64,000 bases of DNA from Bacillota bacterium (lineage in GTDB: Bacteria; Bacillota; Bacilli; Bacillales_A; Planococcaceae): assembly GCA_023405135.1 (NCBI GenBank), contig JAEXYZ010000046.1, forward strand, positions 8,224 through 72,223, given 5' to 3'. Positions within the stretch are counted from its first letter, which is position 1, and each line of letters starts with the position of its first letter. This document shows, one piece after another, positions 17,123 to 26,677 of this stretch. The notes beneath the pieces were generated by a model, which searched no databases, had not been told where the DNA came from, and saw nothing but the letters and a program-made list of their open reading frames with translations. The translations under genes were made by a program, and so were the position numbers.

Positions 17123-18763
17123 TTAGTAACCAATTGCCATTCCATCTCCTCTTGGATCCGCTCCACCATATTTCACATTTGTCTTACCATCAATATATAT
17201 AGCACCTGCATGCCCCATCGTATCTGTAAAAGCATCTAACACCTCAAGCTCATGACCTAAGCTTTCTAGTTCCCTACAAATCTCTTCCGTAATACGATTT
17301 TCTACTTTAAGACTATTGGAAGAAGCCCCCCACGTGCGTCCGTAAAGCCATCTCGGTGCCTCAATCGCTTCCTGAACAGACATACCATAATCAATTATTC
17401 GCGTGACAAGAGCGGCTTGTGTTTGTGGTTGCCCTTCCCCACCCATTGTTCCATATACAAGTGCTGGTTTGCCATCCTTTAATAACATGGCAGGATTTAA
17501 CGTATGGAAAGTACGTTTTCTCGGCGCCAATGCATTTACATGATTTCTATCCAACGAGAAGAAACTTCCTCGGTTTTGCAAAACAATTCCAGTACCTTTC
17601 GGAATAAAGCCTGATCCATATTCGTGGTAAATACTTTGAATAAAAGATACCGCATTGCCTTTTTCATCAACGATACCAAACCATACAGTATCTCCTTTTG
17701 CATCAAGTAATTGCAGTTGTTTTGCATTTTCACTTTCCTTAATTTTTTCTGCAATAGCTAAACCATGTTCACTGCTTAACAGTTCATTTATTGGAATATT
17801 AACATATGTTGGATCAGTTAAATAACGATCTCGGTCAACAAAAGCATGCTTAATCGCTTCAACAAGCACATGATAATACGTAGAAGAACCTTCTTCGATT
17901 TGTTTAATATCAATATGATTTAAAATATTTAAAATAGATAATGATGCCATACCTTGCGTATTTGGTGGCAAATTATAGGCCATATATTCACGATATGGTA
18001 CAGAAATCGGCTCTACCCAATCACTAGTATGCAGTTTAAAATCGTCAACAGTTAGTAAACCACCGTGCTTTTGTAAATCTTCAACGATTTTTTCCGTCAG
18101 CTCACTATTATAAAAATAATCGGCACCTTTTTCCGCAATTGCCGTTAATGTATTTCCTAAATCCGCTTGTTTCATAATTTCTCCCGCTTTATAAGGCTTA
18201 CCATCCTTTAAAAAGACCCGAGAAAAATCTTCAAAACGTTGAAGAGCACGAAACTCTGTATCCTTATCATCCAAGTTTACTTCAGTCCAATACTGTTGGC
18301 TTGGCGTAACTGGGAACCCTTCTTTCGCATAGTAAATCGCCTGTTCTATTAAACTATACCAAGATAAAGAGCTTTCCATTTCTCGTTGACCATACGAATA
18401 CGCTTGCCCCCACCCTGCAACAGCACCCGGTACTGTGTTTGCTGCTATCGCTCCCCGCGACGGTATTTTTGAATACCCTCTCGTTTTATAAAAATCTATC
18501 GTCGCATGTTCACCGGAACGTCCACTAGCATTAATTGCCTTTAGTTCTTTCGTTTTCGCATTATAAATGAGCCAAAAATTATCCCCACCGATTCCATTCA
18601 TATGTGGATAAACAACCCCAATAGTAGATGCTGCAGCAATTGCCGCCTCAATTGCATTGCCACCCCTTTGCAAAATTGTAACTGCAGCCTGTGAAGCTAA
18701 ATAATGAGGTGTAGTTACCATCCCTTTAGTAGACATCGTTGTAGCACGGTATTGCATTCCCAT
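17123..18763 (-). CDS. Gamma-glutamyltransferase family protein, YwrD-like
   Basis: The 546-residue N-terminal-nucleophile hydrolase precursor would cleave itself before Thr359 (GDTVWFGIVDEKGNAVS), giving large and small subunits. GGT normally breaks gamma-glutamyl bonds of glutathione, polyglutamate or drugs. The N-terminus has no signal peptide, so a cytoplasmic location is expected, as for YwrD. The substrate loop PNTQGMASL and GSGFIPKGTGI, NRGSFF match this branch rather than secreted GGT. The ribosome site AAGGAGGATTTTT precedes ATG 18763. It shares a leftward operon with the two CHR genes. The exact substrate is unknown. Confidence 0.88.
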   Translation of the reverse strand: MGMQYRATTMSTKGMVTTPHYLASQAAVTILQRGGNAIEAAIAAASTIGVVYPHMNGIGGDNFWLIYNAKTKELKAINASGRSGEHATIDFYKTRGYSKIPSRGAIAANTVPGAVAGWGQAYSYGQREMESSLSWYSLIEQAIYYAKEGFPVTPSQQYWTEVNLDDKDTEFRALQRFEDFSRVFLKDGKPYKAGEIMKQADLGNTLTAIAEKGADYFYNSELTEKIVEDLQKHGGLLTVDDFKLHTSDWVEPISVPYREYMAYNLPPNTQGMASLSILNILNHIDIKQIEEGSSTYYHVLVEAIKHAFVDRDRYLTDPTYVNIPINELLSSEHGLAIAEKIKESENAKQLQLLDAKGDTVWFGIVDEKGNAVSFIQSIYHEYGSGFIPKGTGIVLQNRGSFFSLDRNHVNALAPRKRTFHTLNPAMLLKDGKPALVYGTMGGEGQPQTQAALVTRIIDYGMSVQEAIEAPRWLYGRTWGASSNSLKVENRITEEICRELESLGHELEVLDAFTDTMGHAGAIYIDGKTNVKYGGADPRGDGMAIGY

Positions 18764-18784
18764 AAAAATCCTCCTTGTTTTTGT

Positions 18785-18990
18785 TTATATTATTTCATTT
18801 GATAGTGTGTACAAATTAGTAATATGACAGCTTGCAAAATCTCCATCTTTCAGTTCAAATAATCCCGGCGTTCCCGTCATAATAATATCTCCTAGTTGAA
18901 TGTTACGAATTGTGATATGTAAGATACTATAAATACTGGACTATATTTGTAAATCGCATTACTGAACTTGATTTCCCCATTTTGAACGCT
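18785..18990 (-). pseudogene. Remnant of a fumarylacetoacetate-hydrolase (FAH) family gene, frameshifted
   Basis: Translating leftward gives QNGEIKFSNAIY, then YISQFVT in one frame, and IQLGDIIMTGTPG, FELKDGDF and ITNLYTLSNEII-stop in the next. The order and spacing of NGE, YISQF-T, GDII-TGTP and a G-LxN tail match the C-terminus of FAH-family hydrolases/decarboxylases. A frameshift lies at the ISQFVT/IQLGDI junction, and upstream sequence to 19145 has further stops. It is therefore a decayed gene between ggt and the amidase. FAH-family enzymes hydrolyse or decarboxylate catabolic keto acids; the lost function cannot be narrowed further. Confidence 0.75.
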
Positions 18991-19145
18991 ATAACTTTAA
19001 TAACGATTCATTCACTTTAGTAAATTAAATTAACGAGCCAAAACTTGATTAGTTTTCGTCTATAAATTCATTTAAATCTCATATAGGAATTGCTTCATTC
19101 CTTAAATAAAACTATCTGTTCAATATTTTTCATTCAAAATTGTAG

Positions 19146-20309
19146 CTATTTGCATGTCTCTTTCCCTCCAAAATATTGACGTACAAACGCTAGTAATGAA
19201 CGGTCTAAATTTCTGTTTGCAATAAAGGACAAACCTAAGGCCAGACCATTTCTTTTAAAAATTGGAACAGTAATTTGAGGTAATCCTGCAAGTCCTGCTA
19301 TACATGTTAATTGCATTGTAATTGCACGAATACCTTCAATAGATTCAGCAGGTGCATTTTTTTCAGGAGCCACAGATGCAGCTGTCGGAATTACCAACAA
19401 TCCTTTATCAGAAAGTAATAAATTAAGCATTTCCGCTATTTCTGCTTGTTGCTTTTTTGCTTGGTCATAATTTGAAGGATTAAGAGTACTTGCTTGTTCA
19501 AAGCGACCTGCTATAGCAGGAGCAAATACTGGCTTTTTTGCTCCAATCCATTCACCATGCGCCCGCCACGCTTCAACTCCTTGAATATATTTAAAAAGGT
19601 CTGGCCATTTCGTAAAGTTATAAGGTTTAAACTCTACGCTTTCTCTTGTTAAATGTTGTGGAATAGCACGCTTTAACAACTCTCGATCTTCTTGCTCCAA
19701 TAGTTCCCACAATGTTTCTTCTATATATATTTGCTGAAAATCTAATAAAGTCGAATTTGGTAATAAAACTTCCCCAACAGCTTCAAGAGTTTTAATATCC
19801 TTCGCCATCCAGCCAACTGTATCAAAGCTTGGTGCTAAAGGAATAACTCCTTCAATCGAAACAGCTCCGTAAGTCGGTCTTATACCAAATAGCCCACAAT
19901 AGGAAGACGGTACACGTACAGAGCCTCCTGTATCAGTACCTAATGCAAAGGAAGCGAGGCCCTTTGCAACTGCCGATGCCGAACCACTCGAGGAGCCACC
20001 GGGGATACAATTTGGAGCAATAGGGTTTAACGGTGTCCCATAATGAATATTTTCTCCGTTTAAGCTGTACATCAGTTCGTCTGTATGAGTCATCCCTTTT
20101 AATGTCGCACCATTTTCTAGTAAACGTTCAATGACCGGTGCTGTTGTTTCAGAAGGTTCATGTGTATTAAGCCAAGTGGGATTACCAGCACTATTTCGAT
20201 GTCCTTCTACCGCAAAAACATCTTTCACAGCAAATATCATTCCACTCAAATTTCCTTGTTTTGTTGATGATAAAGTCAACTCACGATCAAAGAAAGCATT
20301 GTCCTGCAT
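19146..20309 (-). CDS. Amidase-signature enzyme, AMI1-like
   Basis: The 387-residue amidase-signature hydrolase has the catalytic triad parts in order: Lys29 in FAVKD, the GGSSSGS loop (104-110) and the nucleophile Ser130 in GTDTGGSVRVP. YSLNGENIHYGTP and PSYCGLFGIRP strongly resemble plant AMI1 (indole-3-acetamide amidohydrolase) and its bacterial relatives. At about 390 residues it is shorter than GatA (~480). Start 20309 is chosen because AGGGGGATT precedes it; an in-frame ATG at 20333 lacks a site. It follows the ABC importer on the same strand but after a likely terminator, so co-regulation is uncertain. The natural substrate is unknown. Confidence 0.85.
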   Translation of the reverse strand: MQDNAFFDRELTLSSTKQGNLSGMIFAVKDVFAVEGHRNSAGNPTWLNTHEPSETTAPVIERLLENGATLKGMTHTDELMYSLNGENIHYGTPLNPIAPNCIPGGSSSGSASAVAKGLASFALGTDTGGSVRVPSSYCGLFGIRPTYGAVSIEGVIPLAPSFDTVGWMAKDIKTLEAVGEVLLPNSTLLDFQQIYIEETLWELLEQEDRELLKRAIPQHLTRESVEFKPYNFTKWPDLFKYIQGVEAWRAHGEWIGAKKPVFAPAIAGRFEQASTLNPSNYDQAKKQQAEIAEMLNLLLSDKGLLVIPTAASVAPEKNAPAESIEGIRAITMQLTCIAGLAGLPQITVPIFKRNGLALGLSFIANRNLDRSLLAFVRQYFGGKETCK

Positions 20310-20485
20310 AACAATCCCCCTGTACTTTTTCATTCTATTGTAAAAAAATAAACATCCTGTATCATCGGTATACTAACCAAATGTATTAGAATGTTTTAGT
20401 TAAATTGTATAAAAATTTCGTTTATTCAGTTATTTTATATAATAGACTAATAGAAAAAAAATGCAAATACGTTCAAAATAAGAAA

Positions 20486-20512
20486 GAGGGCCCCGTTTTT
20501 TTGGGACACCTC
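20486..20512 (-). terminator. Likely terminator after the NMT1-type ABC operon
   Basis: Leftward, GAGGTGTCCC can pair with CGGGGCCCTC with two mismatches around a run of seven A, followed by TTTCTT. It is imperfect but correctly placed just after the binding-protein stop. Confidence 0.5.
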
Positions 20513-20521
20513 AAAATTAAG

Positions 20522-21565
20522 TTATTGTGGTAAATAATCTTTTGTGAAGATTTCTTTTGCATCAAACACTTCTTTAAGTAATCCTAAATCATGTAACTGC
20601 CCTATAAGTGTTGACCACCGTTCTTCCGTCATATAACCAACACCATGTTCTGCTGCATCCATCCCATAAACAAAGTCCGCTTGTGTTTCAGCCTCGAATT
20701 TCAATGACTCTATTTCAATATCAGGATTATCTTGCTGAATGATTGTATTAATTTCTTCATAGGAATCTTTATACAAATTCCAGCCATCAACAAATGCTTT
20801 TGTAAAGGCCTTTACTGTTTCTGGATTTTCCTCTAAATAATCTTTTGTTACGTATAGCACAACATTGTAAGGGTCATACCCTGCATCAGAAATTAGTTTT
20901 GTTTCAACCTCAATCCCTTCTAATTCCATAAAGTAAGGTTCAGATGTTAGGAATGCCTGCGTAACTGCTTCTTTGTCAGGTATGAAGTTTACATGTTGAC
21001 CTGTGTATGCTAATTCTTCTACACCACTTAGATCATATTGTGTTTTCAAATATTCCCAGTATGTAATACCTGGTTGAATGTATACTTTTCTTCCATTAAG
21101 ATCCTCAAAGTCTTCAATACCATGACCTTTATGGAACATGAACGCCTGCGGACTACCTTGCATCGCAGCTGCTACTGCAACTAGTTCAACACCTTCGTTA
21201 CGGGCTACTACGATTTGATCAGCATGGGCAAGACCGAACTCAGCGTTCCCTGAAGCAACCATATTAATAGATGATACTTGTGGTCCACCTGGTTCAATTG
21301 TGACGTTCAAGCCATTTTCTTCAAACAACCCATTCTCTTGAGCTGCATAAACTCCACCATGTTGCGCTTTTGCAAACCAGTTTAATACTAGTTTTACATC
21401 CTTCATTTCCGCGGGTTTATCAGCCGTTTCAGTTTCTGTTCCAGCATTTGCATCAGTTTCCGTATCTGTTGTTTCACTGCTTGAATCCGAGCCACCACAA
21501 GCAGCCAATACAATAAGCATTGTCATAATTAAAAATAGAAAAGATAATCTTTTTAATGATTTCAT
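20522..21565 (-). CDS. NMT1/THI5-type substrate-binding lipoprotein
   Basis: The 347-residue precursor begins with a basic n-region and hydrophobic stretch ending in a lipobox, VLAACGG, so it is anchored in the membrane at Cys23. The mature part starts KLVLNWFAKAQHGGVYAA and keeps family marks of NMT1/THI5 proteins (ENGLFEENGLNVTIEPGG, EFGLAHADQIV). These bind aromatic or heterocyclic compounds such as pyrimidine thiamine precursors, riboflavin, sulfonates or taurine. No TPP or FMN riboswitch lies upstream of the operon, which argues against a vitamin role. It is the third gene of an ATPase-permease-binding protein operon. The ligand is undetermined. Confidence 0.88.
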   Translation of the reverse strand: MKSLKRLSFLFLIMTMLIVLAACGGSDSSSETTDTETDANAGTETETADKPAEMKDVKLVLNWFAKAQHGGVYAAQENGLFEENGLNVTIEPGGPQVSSINMVASGNAEFGLAHADQIVVARNEGVELVAVAAAMQGSPQAFMFHKGHGIEDFEDLNGRKVYIQPGITYWEYLKTQYDLSGVEELAYTGQHVNFIPDKEAVTQAFLTSEPYFMELEGIEVETKLISDAGYDPYNVVLYVTKDYLEENPETVKAFTKAFVDGWNLYKDSYEEINTIIQQDNPDIEIESLKFEAETQADFVYGMDAAEHGVGYMTEERWSTLIGQLHDLGLLKEVFDAKEIFTKDYLPQ

Positions 21566-21631
21566 TTCCGTCTCTCCTTCTCAACTTGTTTTATTTAACG
21601 TTTGGTAAACTATGATGCTAATAAACTTTCA

Positions 21632-22489
21632 TTATTTTTCAACTTTCATTGCAGATTCATGCCAGGATTTAAGCACAAGGCGTGAAAGATAACTTACAAG
21701 AAGGTAAAATACAATTCCAAATAAAGCTCCTGAAATGGCACATGCAAATAAATAAGGTGTTTTTAATTGAACTGCTGCAACCGTTATGGCATATCCAAGG
21801 CCACCTTTTCCCCCTCCGATTCCTGCTATATATTCGCCTGTAATGGAACCGATAATCGCTAACGTACAGGAAATTTTCAAGCCTGACATAATAAATGGCA
21901 TCGCTGCTGGAATTCTCAATTTAAACATCGTTTGCCACTTTGAAGCATTGTACAATTTAAATAAATCACCCATATTTTTATCTACCGAATTTAAACCCAT
22001 TAAAGTATTTGAGACAACAGGGAAAAATCCAATTAAAAACGAAATAATAACGATAGAATTGAAACCTGAGCCAAACCAAATAACAACTATCGGAGCTATA
22101 GCAACAACCGGTATCGTTTGTAAAATGACAGCATAAGGATAAAGACTAATTTCTAAAACTCTTGAACTTGCTAATAATATAGAAATTCCAATCCCCACTA
22201 CTGCACTAAGTAAAAAGCCGATTACTGATTCAAAAATCGTAACTTGCATTGCTGGCCATAGCAAATGCCAATTATCAATCGCTGCTTCAACTACATCCGT
22301 TGGTTTCGGTAGAATAAAAGGCTTAATATCCAGCATAATCGGTACAAATTGCCATAAGGAAAGGAAAATAATAAGTGCTAAAATTGGACCGAGTAATTTT
22401 ATATTAAACTTAAAGTTATCCTTAGCACGTTTTACACGTCCAACATTAACAACCTCTTCACTTTTCGTAGTTACCGTTTCTACAGACAT
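21632..22489 (-). CDS. ABC importer permease (SsuC/ThiX-like)
   Basis: The 285-residue permease has six membrane helices in a BPD_transp_1 domain, with a cytoplasmic EAA loop (DLFKLYNASKWQTMFKLRIP) that contacts the ATPase. It is the single permease of the NMT1-type importer. Its ATG directly follows the ATPase stop (TAAATG), with AAAGGAGTTGGG inside the previous gene, so translation is coupled. A hydrophilic N-terminus of about 30 residues precedes the first helix, as in SsuC and TauC. Confidence 0.9.
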   Translation of the reverse strand: MSVETVTTKSEEVVNVGRVKRAKDNFKFNIKLLGPILALIIFLSLWQFVPIMLDIKPFILPKPTDVVEAAIDNWHLLWPAMQVTIFESVIGFLLSAVVGIGISILLASSRVLEISLYPYAVILQTIPVVAIAPIVVIWFGSGFNSIVIISFLIGFFPVVSNTLMGLNSVDKNMGDLFKLYNASKWQTMFKLRIPAAMPFIMSGLKISCTLAIIGSITGEYIAGIGGGKGGLGYAITVAAVQLKTPYLFACAISGALFGIVFYLLVSYLSRLVLKSWHESAMKVEK

Positions 22490-23266
22490 TTAACCCAACT
22501 CCTTTCGTCCCATACTATGTTCAAGGCTTTGAGATGTAATATCTACATACTCTGTAAATTTACCATTCGTTCTTTCTCGCGGATAAGAAAGGTCAACATC
22601 AATAAGTTTTGATAGTCTACCAGGGCGAGCTGACATTACTGCAATTCTAGTTGATAGATAAACAGCTTCATAAACATTATGTGTAACAAATAAAACTGAC
22701 ATATTTTCCTTTTCCCATATATTCAATAAATCCATTTGCAACGTTTGTCTCGTCATTTCATCCAACGCAGCGAAAGGTTCATCCATTAAAAGCAGTTTGG
22801 GCTTTGCTGCTAATGCACGTGCAATCGATACACGCATTTTCATACCACCGGAAAGCTGTCTTGGATATGATTTTAAATGATCCTTTAGTCCAACCATCTC
22901 CAACGCTCTTAAGGCCGTTTCTTTACGACCAGTTTTATCGGACCCTCTTAACTCTAAAGGTAGCAAAACATTATCAAGCACCGTTCTCCACGGAAGTAAG
23001 TTTGCATCTTGAAAAACAAATGCCACATCATTAGAAGTTTTTATCACATCTTTAGGGTATTTACCGAAAACTTCTACCTTCCCTCTCGTTGCTTCACCTA
23101 ATCCAGCCACCATTCTTAAAGCTGTGGATTTCCCACAACCTGAAGGACCTAGAAAACTGATAAATTCCCCCTCTCTAATTGACAAATTTAATTGATTTAA
23201 AGCAACAGTACCCGTATTGTAGATTTTATCTACGCTTTGAAATGATACGATTTCATTTACCCTCAC
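22490..23266 (-). CDS. ABC importer ATPase (SsuB/TauB/ThiZ-like)
   Basis: The 258-residue ATPase has Walker A GPSGCGKST, Q-loop VFQDANLLPW, signature LSGGMKMR, Walker B LLLMDEP and the switch His in FVTHN. The LPW after the Q-loop and GMKMR variant are typical of nitrate/sulfonate/taurine/thiamine-precursor importers. GTG 23266 is preceded by AAAGGAGGG, making it the first gene of the operon. The upstream 250 bases hold no recognised riboswitch. Confidence 0.9.
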   Translation of the reverse strand: MRVNEIVSFQSVDKIYNTGTVALNQLNLSIREGEFISFLGPSGCGKSTALRMVAGLGEATRGKVEVFGKYPKDVIKTSNDVAFVFQDANLLPWRTVLDNVLLPLELRGSDKTGRKETALRALEMVGLKDHLKSYPRQLSGGMKMRVSIARALAAKPKLLLMDEPFAALDEMTRQTLQMDLLNIWEKENMSVLFVTHNVYEAVYLSTRIAVMSARPGRLSKLIDVDLSYPRERTNGKFTEYVDITSQSLEHSMGRKELG

Positions 23267-23512
23267 TTTAATCCCTCCTTTGGAAAAACATATTTTTCAA
23301 CTTTCCAAAAACGAAAACTATATCAACATTTTAAATTTAACATCACATCAATTAAACGTTACATTTCCTTACGTTATGTGTATATATTTCATAACACAAC
23401 CTCATTGTATATTTTTCAGAATCATTTGACATTAGATAAGTTTACTAAATCAAAGGAAGGCTTTTGTTTATTTTGACTAAGGAAAACAAGTCTTAATAAA
23501 AAAAGATGACCA

Positions 23513-23533
23513 AGCATTAAACCAAGTCATCTT
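23513..23533 (-). terminator. Rho-independent terminator after the Nudix gene
   Basis: Leftward, AAGATGAC pairs with GTCATCTT and the inner TTGGT/GCTTGG bases can extend the stem. It is followed by TTTTTTTATT. Confidence 0.85.
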
Positions 23534-23564
23534 AAAAGTTACTAGGTGTATTCAGTTTGACTTC

Positions 23565-24140
23565 CTATAAAACTACAATTTGACGATAAACTGCTAACTT
23601 GTCATTTAACTTTCGATAAACAACTTTCATTTCAGCTTCATTACTCGCATTTACAGCTTCTTCAAGTCCAAACCAACTAATATCACTATTTTCATCTGGT
23701 TTGATTTTAGTTAATTCCTTTTCATCCGCTTCTAATAAATACGTTACATTTAAATGAACATGTGTTGCCACATGTTTGCCATTTTTAACATGAGCAGGAA
23801 CACCCAATATTTCAATTGAATAAATTTCTTCTGATACAGGCTTTACATTTGTTAATCCCGTCTCTTCTTTCGCTTCCTTTAAAGCAACATGCAATAAATT
23901 AGATTCCCCATCAGCATGTCCACCTACCCAAGACCAAGATTGATAAATATTATGATACGCCATTAATACTTTCGTATGATCTTTATTTACAAGCCAAGCT
24001 GAAGAAGTAAAGTGAGCAAATTCATTTTCTCTCGTTAATAAATTATCAAATGTATCCATATAACGGAGGATAATTTCTTGATCTTTTGCTTCCTGTTCAT
24101 TGAAAGGTTTATATTGTTCAAGCTGTTGACGTAATTTCAT
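23565..24140 (-). CDS. Nudix hydrolase
   Basis: The 191-residue protein has a Nudix box at about residues 74-96: GHADGES, then ALKEAKEETGL, matching Gx5Ex7REUXEEXGU with Lys for Arg. Nudix enzymes hydrolyse nucleoside diphosphates linked to another moiety. The N-terminal helical extension (about 45 residues, with many Glu and Gln) precedes the beta strands. This form is common in Bacillus as a stand-alone hydrolase; I cannot assign a substrate. It has its own GGAGC site and terminator, so it is monocistronic. Confidence 0.85.
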   Translation of the reverse strand: MKLRQQLEQYKPFNEQEAKDQEIILRYMDTFDNLLTRENEFAHFTSSAWLVNKDHTKVLMAYHNIYQSWSWVGGHADGESNLLHVALKEAKEETGLTNVKPVSEEIYSIEILGVPAHVKNGKHVATHVHLNVTYLLEADEKELTKIKPDENSDISWFGLEEAVNASNEAEMKVVYRKLNDKLAVYRQIVVL

Positions 24141-24631
24141 TTTATTTGCTCCTTTAAAAATTTAGTGTTTAAATCTTATTCTTTGCAAAATCGGTAAATA
24201 ATGCTCTTGTTTTTGTAATTGTCCTATTGCTAATTTTCTATTATCTTAATTTATTATGTCAAATATAAGTAATTCTTCCCTACCCACCCTATATATTTAG
24301 TGTTCAACACTGTTTAAGAAGCGAACGAAAATCCAAAAAGCTCAAATAAAATCACTGAAATGTTAACCTTAAAATTGGAAATATACCTCGGTAAACCAAT
24401 AGGAAAAAAGTATTATTTTCAATTTTTTCTGTTTGATTATAACAGCGTTTTCATTAGGATAAGATTAGCATTTATAGTAAGCTTTAATTTCCAATAAATT
24501 GGACATTCCACCACCTCATACCCTTGTACGATACTATTAATCATGTTAAGGTATTAAGCAATATTTGAATTTTTCTAATAATTCAAATGTGATTTTAATC
24601 AAAATAAATTTGTTATGAAAGGAGAAATGGC
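24141..24631. other. Intergenic region with a weak cre-like site
   Basis: About 490 bases without a credible gene on either strand. TAACAGCGTTTTCA (24440-24453) matches the CcpA cre consensus in 12 of 14 positions and lies upstream of the HAD/mannitol-dehydrogenase pair. That would fit catabolite control but is weak. No riboswitch was recognised. Confidence 0.3.
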
Positions 24632-25306
24632 ATGATTAAAGCATTAATTTTTGATTTTGATGGAACGATTATTGATACTGAAACTGCCTGGTATATAACA
24701 TTTAGAGATGCCTATAAAAAATACGGTGTTGATTTAACGTTAGAGCAATATTCCCAATGCCTCGGTACGAGTCTCCACTCTTTCAATCCTTACAATTACC
24801 TTAAAACACATTATAATATCCCAATTGATTTAGATGAATTCCGAAATTCTGTTAAAGAAAGGCATACTCAGATGATGCAAACAGAATCTATCCGTCCAGG
24901 AATTCTTAAATTTCTTGAATCCGCAAAGGCACAAGGATTTAAAATTGGAATTGCTAGTAGTTCGGAACGTAGTTGGATTGATCGGTTTGTTAAATTACAT
25001 GGTATCGAAGACTATTTTGAATGCTTCTGTACTGCTGATACAGTAAAAAAGGTTAAACCAAATCCCGAACTTTACTTACAAGCATTAAAAAAACTTAATA
25101 TTGCTCCAAGTGAAGCCCTTGCTATCGAAGACTCTCCAAACGGTGCTCGTGCTGCAGTTTCAGCAGGCATTCCTACTGTAGTTATTAAAAATACAATTAC
25201 AAAACAATTACCTTTTGATATTGGTCATCATACAATCGACTCTTTAGCAAGCTTTGAATTAGATGAATTAGTTGAGCATATTCAACAAAAAATCGCTTTA
25301 AATTAG
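24632..25306 (+). CDS. HAD-superfamily phosphatase, beta-phosphoglucomutase-like
   Basis: The 224-residue HAD enzyme has motif I DFDGTIIDTE, motif II ASSSERS, motif III Lys in KKVKPNPELY and motif IV AIEDSPNGARA. A helical cap lies between motifs I and II, the layout of beta-phosphoglucomutase-like sugar phosphatases and of YhcW. Next to a mannitol-1-phosphate-type dehydrogenase, a hexitol-phosphate phosphatase role is plausible but only inferred. GAAAGGAGAAAT precedes ATG 24632. Confidence 0.85.
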   Translation: MIKALIFDFDGTIIDTETAWYITFRDAYKKYGVDLTLEQYSQCLGTSLHSFNPYNYLKTHYNIPIDLDEFRNSVKERHTQMMQTESIRPGILKFLESAKAQGFKIGIASSSERSWIDRFVKLHGIEDYFECFCTADTVKKVKPNPELYLQALKKLNIAPSEALAIEDSPNGARAAVSAGIPTVVIKNTITKQLPFDIGHHTIDSLASFELDELVEHIQQKIALN

Positions 25307-25327
25307 AGTTTTAAATAAAAGACTATC

Positions 25328-25358
25328 GGGATTCATTTCACCTTTTGTCTTGAATCCC
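25328..25358 (+). terminator. Hairpin between the HAD and dehydrogenase genes
   Basis: GGGATTCA and TGAATCCC form a perfect 8-bp stem around a 15-base loop, followed by TTTCT. The short T-run suggests partial termination, which would lower expression of the dehydrogenase relative to the phosphatase. Confidence 0.6.
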
Positions 25359-25390
25359 TTTCTACAAATTTATAAAGGAGAGTGAGAGAC

Positions 25391-26611
25391 TTGAATGAGC
25401 AATCAATAGTTAAACTAAAGACTACTAAGAACAGACCACAAGCTGTTCACTTTGGTGCAGGAAATATTGGGAGAGGCTTAATTGGAACGATTTTAACCGT
25501 TTCCGGTTATGAGGTTTGTTTTGTCACGAGAAATAAAAGAAAAATCGATGAACTAAACATACGAAATGAATATCCTGTCAATATTGCCAATGAAGCTAAA
25601 GATAGATTAATTGTACAACATGTCAAAGCAATCTCATCTCAAAATAAACTAGCAGTAGCTAAACTAATATCGGAAGCAAATTTAATAACTACAGCAATCG
25701 GTGTTTCAAATTTATCATCAATTGCCGAAAACATTGCCTTAGGTTTACAAGTACGAATGCAAAATAACACCACGAATCCCCTCTACATCATCGCCTGTGA
25801 AAACACGATAGGTGCAAGTACAAAGTTGAAAAAACAAGTTTTTGAGCACCTCCCAGAGCCACTGCATAAAAAAGTCTCCACTTTAGTTTCTTTTCCAAAT
25901 ACCGTTGTAGACCGCATTGTTCCCGCTATTCAACATGAGGATCCTCTCGAAGTAACTGTCGAATCCTATTATGAATGGGTTATTGAAGGTTCCAAATTGC
26001 CAAAAGAATTTCCAACTATAAAAGGCGTTCAATTTGTCGATTCCCTTGAATCATATATTGAGAGAAAACTTTTTACTGTTAACACCGGTCATTGTTGTGC
26101 TGCCTATTATGGATATCTTAAGGGCTATTCAACCATTCAGGAAGTAATGACTGATCCTCAATTATTTAAAGAAATCCAAAAAGTAATGTATGAAACAGGT
26201 CATATGTTAATTGAAAAATATGACTTTGATGAATCTGAGCATGCTCAATATATTCATAAAATATTAAAGCGTTTTGCGAATCCTAATTTAAAAGATAAGG
26301 TTGTACGTGTCGGAAAATCGCCAATCCGAAAATTATCAAAAAATGATCGATTAGTAAATCCTACTGTCCAAGCATATGACCTAGGGATAGATGTTTCCAA
26401 TCTTACAAAGGCAATTGCAGCCGCTCTTCTTTTTGACTACAACAAAGACCCCGAAGCAGTTAAACTAAATGAGGAAATAGAAAAGCACGACATTAATAAT
26501 GTAATTTCAAAATACTTAGGTATCCCAACCACTCACCCAATCCATCATAATGTGGCAAAACAATATAAAGAATTTAAAAATAAATATCAGCTCGAGAAAA
26601 AACTCGGATAG
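25391..26611 (+). CDS. Mannitol-1-phosphate 5-dehydrogenase family protein
   Basis: The protein has the Rossmann motif HFGAGNIGRGL near the N-terminus, and signatures of long-chain mannitol dehydrogenases: ACENTIGAST, SFPNTVVDRIVP, and the active-site region LFTVNTGHCCAAYYG with the catalytic Lys replaced to its left by ERKLF. It interconverts mannitol-1-phosphate and fructose-6-phosphate in family members. No PTS mannitol genes (mtlA, mtlF) are near, unlike standard mtlD loci. GTG 25382 directly abuts AAAGGAG (25374-25380), too close for use. TTG 25391 is at normal distance and is preferred, giving 406 residues. At about 405 residues it is slightly longer than E. coli MtlD (382), mainly at the N-terminus. 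Confidence 0.8.
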   Translation: MNEQSIVKLKTTKNRPQAVHFGAGNIGRGLIGTILTVSGYEVCFVTRNKRKIDELNIRNEYPVNIANEAKDRLIVQHVKAISSQNKLAVAKLISEANLITTAIGVSNLSSIAENIALGLQVRMQNNTTNPLYIIACENTIGASTKLKKQVFEHLPEPLHKKVSTLVSFPNTVVDRIVPAIQHEDPLEVTVESYYEWVIEGSKLPKEFPTIKGVQFVDSLESYIERKLFTVNTGHCCAAYYGYLKGYSTIQEVMTDPQLFKEIQKVMYETGHMLIEKYDFDESEHAQYIHKILKRFANPNLKDKVVRVGKSPIRKLSKNDRLVNPTVQAYDLGIDVSNLTKAIAAALLFDYNKDPEAVKLNEEIEKHDINNVISKYLGIPTTHPIHHNVAKQYKEFKNKYQLEKKLG

Positions 26612-26677
26612 TCTTCAAAGAAAAATTACAAAACAAAATATAAATATTCATCCAATTCACGCTTTATCGCAAAATAA

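Noticed and set aside
23267..23500. TPP or FMN riboswitch before the NMT1-type importer
   Set aside because: None of the conserved aptamer blocks (such as CTGAGA) were found.
24440..24453. Definite CcpA cre site
   Set aside because: Two mismatches in the core; only listed as weak.
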